Source of the DNA: Luminiphilus sp. | GTDB taxonomy: Bacteria; Pseudomonadota; Gammaproteobacteria; Pseudomonadales; Halieaceae | Direction of reading: 5' to 3' | Assembly (NCBI GenBank): GCA_016778045.1 | Contig: JADHQG010000012.1 | Location: forward strand, 1 to 37,579 | DNA length: 37,579 nt | Shown: piece by piece, positions 36,970 to 37,579 of the stretch | Numbering within the stretch: position 1 is the stretch's first letter | Layout of the letters: each line of letters starts with the position of its first letter | The notes under the pieces: generated by a model | What the model was told of the DNA's origin: nothing | What the model saw: only the letters and a program-made list of their open reading frames with translations | Databases searched by the model: none | Program-made: the position numbers and the translations under genes

Positions 36970-37579
36970 TCAGAGCCCCAGAACGTGTTTGGCGATGATG
37001 CCGCGTTGAATTTCGGCGGTGCCGCCGTAAATTGTGGTGGCGCGACTGTTGATGTATTCCGCCATGGTGGTCACGCATTCGGCAGGTGCGGCCGTATCGC
37101 CGGTGTAGTCTGGCGCAAGCACCTCACTCTGCCAGGGCATGGCGCTCTGGCCTGCGGCTTCTATCAAGAGTTCGGCGCAGCGCTGGCCCAGTTCCGTGCC
37201 CGAGACCTTGACCAGAGAAGATAAAGCGCCGGGGTTGTCCCCCGCAGACAGGCTGCCTTTGATGCGCAGTTCGGTCTGCTCCAATGCCATGACATCGATT
37301 TCGGTCTCTGCCACCCGGTAGACGTAAGTCGGATCGTCTGCTGCGCGGCTATTTGGATTCGCTATGGTACGGCGTAACTTGCCCAGCTGTTTTTTCAGCT
37401 CGATAGTGAAGTGCTGCCCGCCGCGCTCAAATTCCAGCAAATACTTGGCCACCGTCCAGCCTTGATTCTCCTCGCCCAGCAGGTTGGCAACGGGCACACG
37501 GACGTTTTCGAAAAACACCTGGCACTGCTCGACCTCGCCGTCCAGGCTTGGGAAAGGGGCCACCGTGATGCCCGGAGTG
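36970..37579 (-). CDS. Acyl-CoA dehydrogenase family protein, C-terminal part (gene continues past the right edge)
   Basis: TPGITVAPFPSLDGEVEQCQVFFENVRVPVANLLGEENQGWTVAKYLLEFERGG ... YINSRATTIYGGTAEIQRGIIAKHVLGL. Confidence 0.93.
   Translation of the reverse strand, partial: TPGITVAPFPSLDGEVEQCQVFFENVRVPVANLLGEENQGWTVAKYLLEFERGGQHFTIELKKQLGKLRRTIANPNSRAADDPTYVYRVAETEIDVMALEQTELRIKGSLSAGDNPGALSSLVKVSGTELGQRCAELLIEAAGQSAMPWQSEVLAPDYTGDTAAPAECVTTMAEYINSRATTIYGGTAEIQRGIIAKHVLGL

Overview
The window looks like a conserved chromosomal segment from a gammaproteobacterium, possibly a marine Halieaceae/OM60-like lineage; that placement is inferred from gene content and protein style only. Left to right it carries: the 5' part of argH (-); hemC-hemD-hemX-hemY (+); ubiD, rho and trxA (-); a GIY-YIG protein, a TIGR02444-like protein and an FKBP lipoprotein (+); gshA (-); pilU (+); a DUF1631-like protein, a CoxE-like VWA protein, a MoxR AAA ATPase and moaA (-); an SLC13/DASS transporter (+); a peroxiredoxin, a TetR regulator and a phasin-like protein (-); a haloalkane-dehalogenase-like hydrolase and an RND efflux pair (+); pckA and hslO (-); a PHA-system-like small protein (+); rpsT and a small membrane protein (-); a PlsC-like acyltransferase, dinG and yqcC (+); and an SDR plus two acyl-CoA dehydrogenases (-). 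I see no tRNA, rRNA, CRISPR array, prophage or transposon. The most distinctive part is ~20.3-23.1 kb. It has a TetR gene flanked by two unrelated degenerate tandem repeats, a phasin whose H1-like Lys/Ala/Pro tail is at the N-terminus, and a membrane-anchored dehalogenase-like enzyme with a G8 tract at its ribosome-binding site. Other second-look items are a Rho N-terminal extension with a structured leader, a MoxR/VWA/moaA cluster, a paired acyl-CoA dehydrogenase locus, a strong dyad in the gshA/pilU promoter region, and convergent genes sharing stop-codon bases. Nothing here is proven to be a new system; all of it is from reading the sequence without database searches.
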